From NCBI GenBank assembly GCA_015680685.1, contig MNCI01013699.1:107507-136932 (forward strand): a stretch of 29,426 bases of DNA. The letters are read 5' to 3'. The notes beneath the pieces are model-generated. The model was given only the letters and a program-made list of their open reading frames with translations. It had not been told where the DNA came from and did no database searches. A program made the position numbers and the translations under genes. Shown here piece after piece: positions 29,178 through 29,426 of the stretch. The stretch is from Gnetum montanum (taxonomy: Eukaryota > Streptophyta > Gnetopsida > Gnetales > Gnetaceae). Numbering within the stretch: the first letter of the stretch is position 1; each line of letters opens with the position of its first letter.

Positions 29178-29426
29178 TTAAATGTAATCCGCACTGGTTC
29201 CACAAAACACACACATGTAAATATCATCGAGATGAGGTAAGAATTCTACGCTATACGAGACACGAGCTACAATTACATGGACAACGAGATGAGATGGGGT
29301 ATAGAAGGGATTGTAGAGATTGGGACATGAGGTAACTGACCTAGGGCACAATGAATCCTACATGTAAAACATGATTAATGTGTCATTAACCCGTCGTTCC
29401 AAGATCAGGACCAAGTCCATTCCTCT
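29178..29426 (-). pseudogene. Short conserved frame of element E (partial)
   Basis: This frame aligns without gaps to 12958-13206, with the same terminal stop and one internal stop. The upstream part is off the window. No family is recognised. Confidence 0.4.

Larger units (their letters stand above)
26474..29426 (-). mobile_element. LTR retrotransposon element E, right part off window
   Basis: This minus-strand element belongs to the same subfamily as CD: 3' LTR (26474-27337), polypurine tract GGGGCTA (27338-27344), shortened ORF2 (27521-28288), acceptor-like site, TATA-like run (28762-28770) and the short conserved frame (29178-29426). Gag and the 5' LTR would lie beyond 29426. It is inserted in the gag of copy F; CCATC (26469-26473) is the candidate left target-site duplication. 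Confidence 0.75.

Overview
The window looks like nuclear DNA from a large, repeat-rich land-plant genome. The evidence is plant-type LTR retrotransposons primed by a tRNA-Asp-like site, a two-exon pentatricopeptide-repeat (PPR) gene, and AT-rich intergenic DNA. A gymnosperm is my best guess, but the sequence does not prove it. One base is unresolved (N at 18594).

The only intact host gene I can support is the P-class PPR gene on the + strand (exons 17813-18262 and 19685-20827, about 530 residues). Its 1.4-kb intron carries a dispersed repeat.

Most of the rest is one family of LTR retrotransposons, present as at least five insertions with six recognisable LTRs (2281-3194, 5005-5856, 8153-8977, 16351-17179, 26474-27337, about 24776-25625). 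From left to right: element A (minus strand, runs off the left edge) appears inserted into the internal region of element B (minus). Next come mixed repeats with a foldback element (6249-8152). Then comes a nearly complete 9-kb element, called CD here (8153-17179, minus). The PPR gene and its flanks follow (17180-24775). A decayed plus-strand copy F (24776-26473) is interrupted by a minus-strand element E, which runs off the right edge.

Element CD is organised as 5' LTR, tRNA-Asp-like primer-binding site, a long gag reading frame (16218-13936), a spacer with a TATA-like region, a second long reading frame called ORF2 here (12029-9178), a polypurine tract and a 3' LTR. I see no protease, reverse transcriptase, RNase H or integrase. 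The family therefore looks non-autonomous, with Gag plus an accessory protein, and would depend on an unseen relative for its enzymes. Several copies have decayed mainly by nonsense substitutions (often at glutamine codons) while keeping one reading frame, so the ancestral gene structure can still be read.

Notable signals are: a cluster of GATATC palindromes just upstream of the TATA box in the LTRs and again in the interior of CD; a branch point and splice acceptor directly before the ORF2 start in both copies; a Gag zinc knuckle with the second cysteine changed to tyrosine in both copies; and foldback repeats whose arms carry tRNA-like Pol III boxes. All similarity statements were made by eye.
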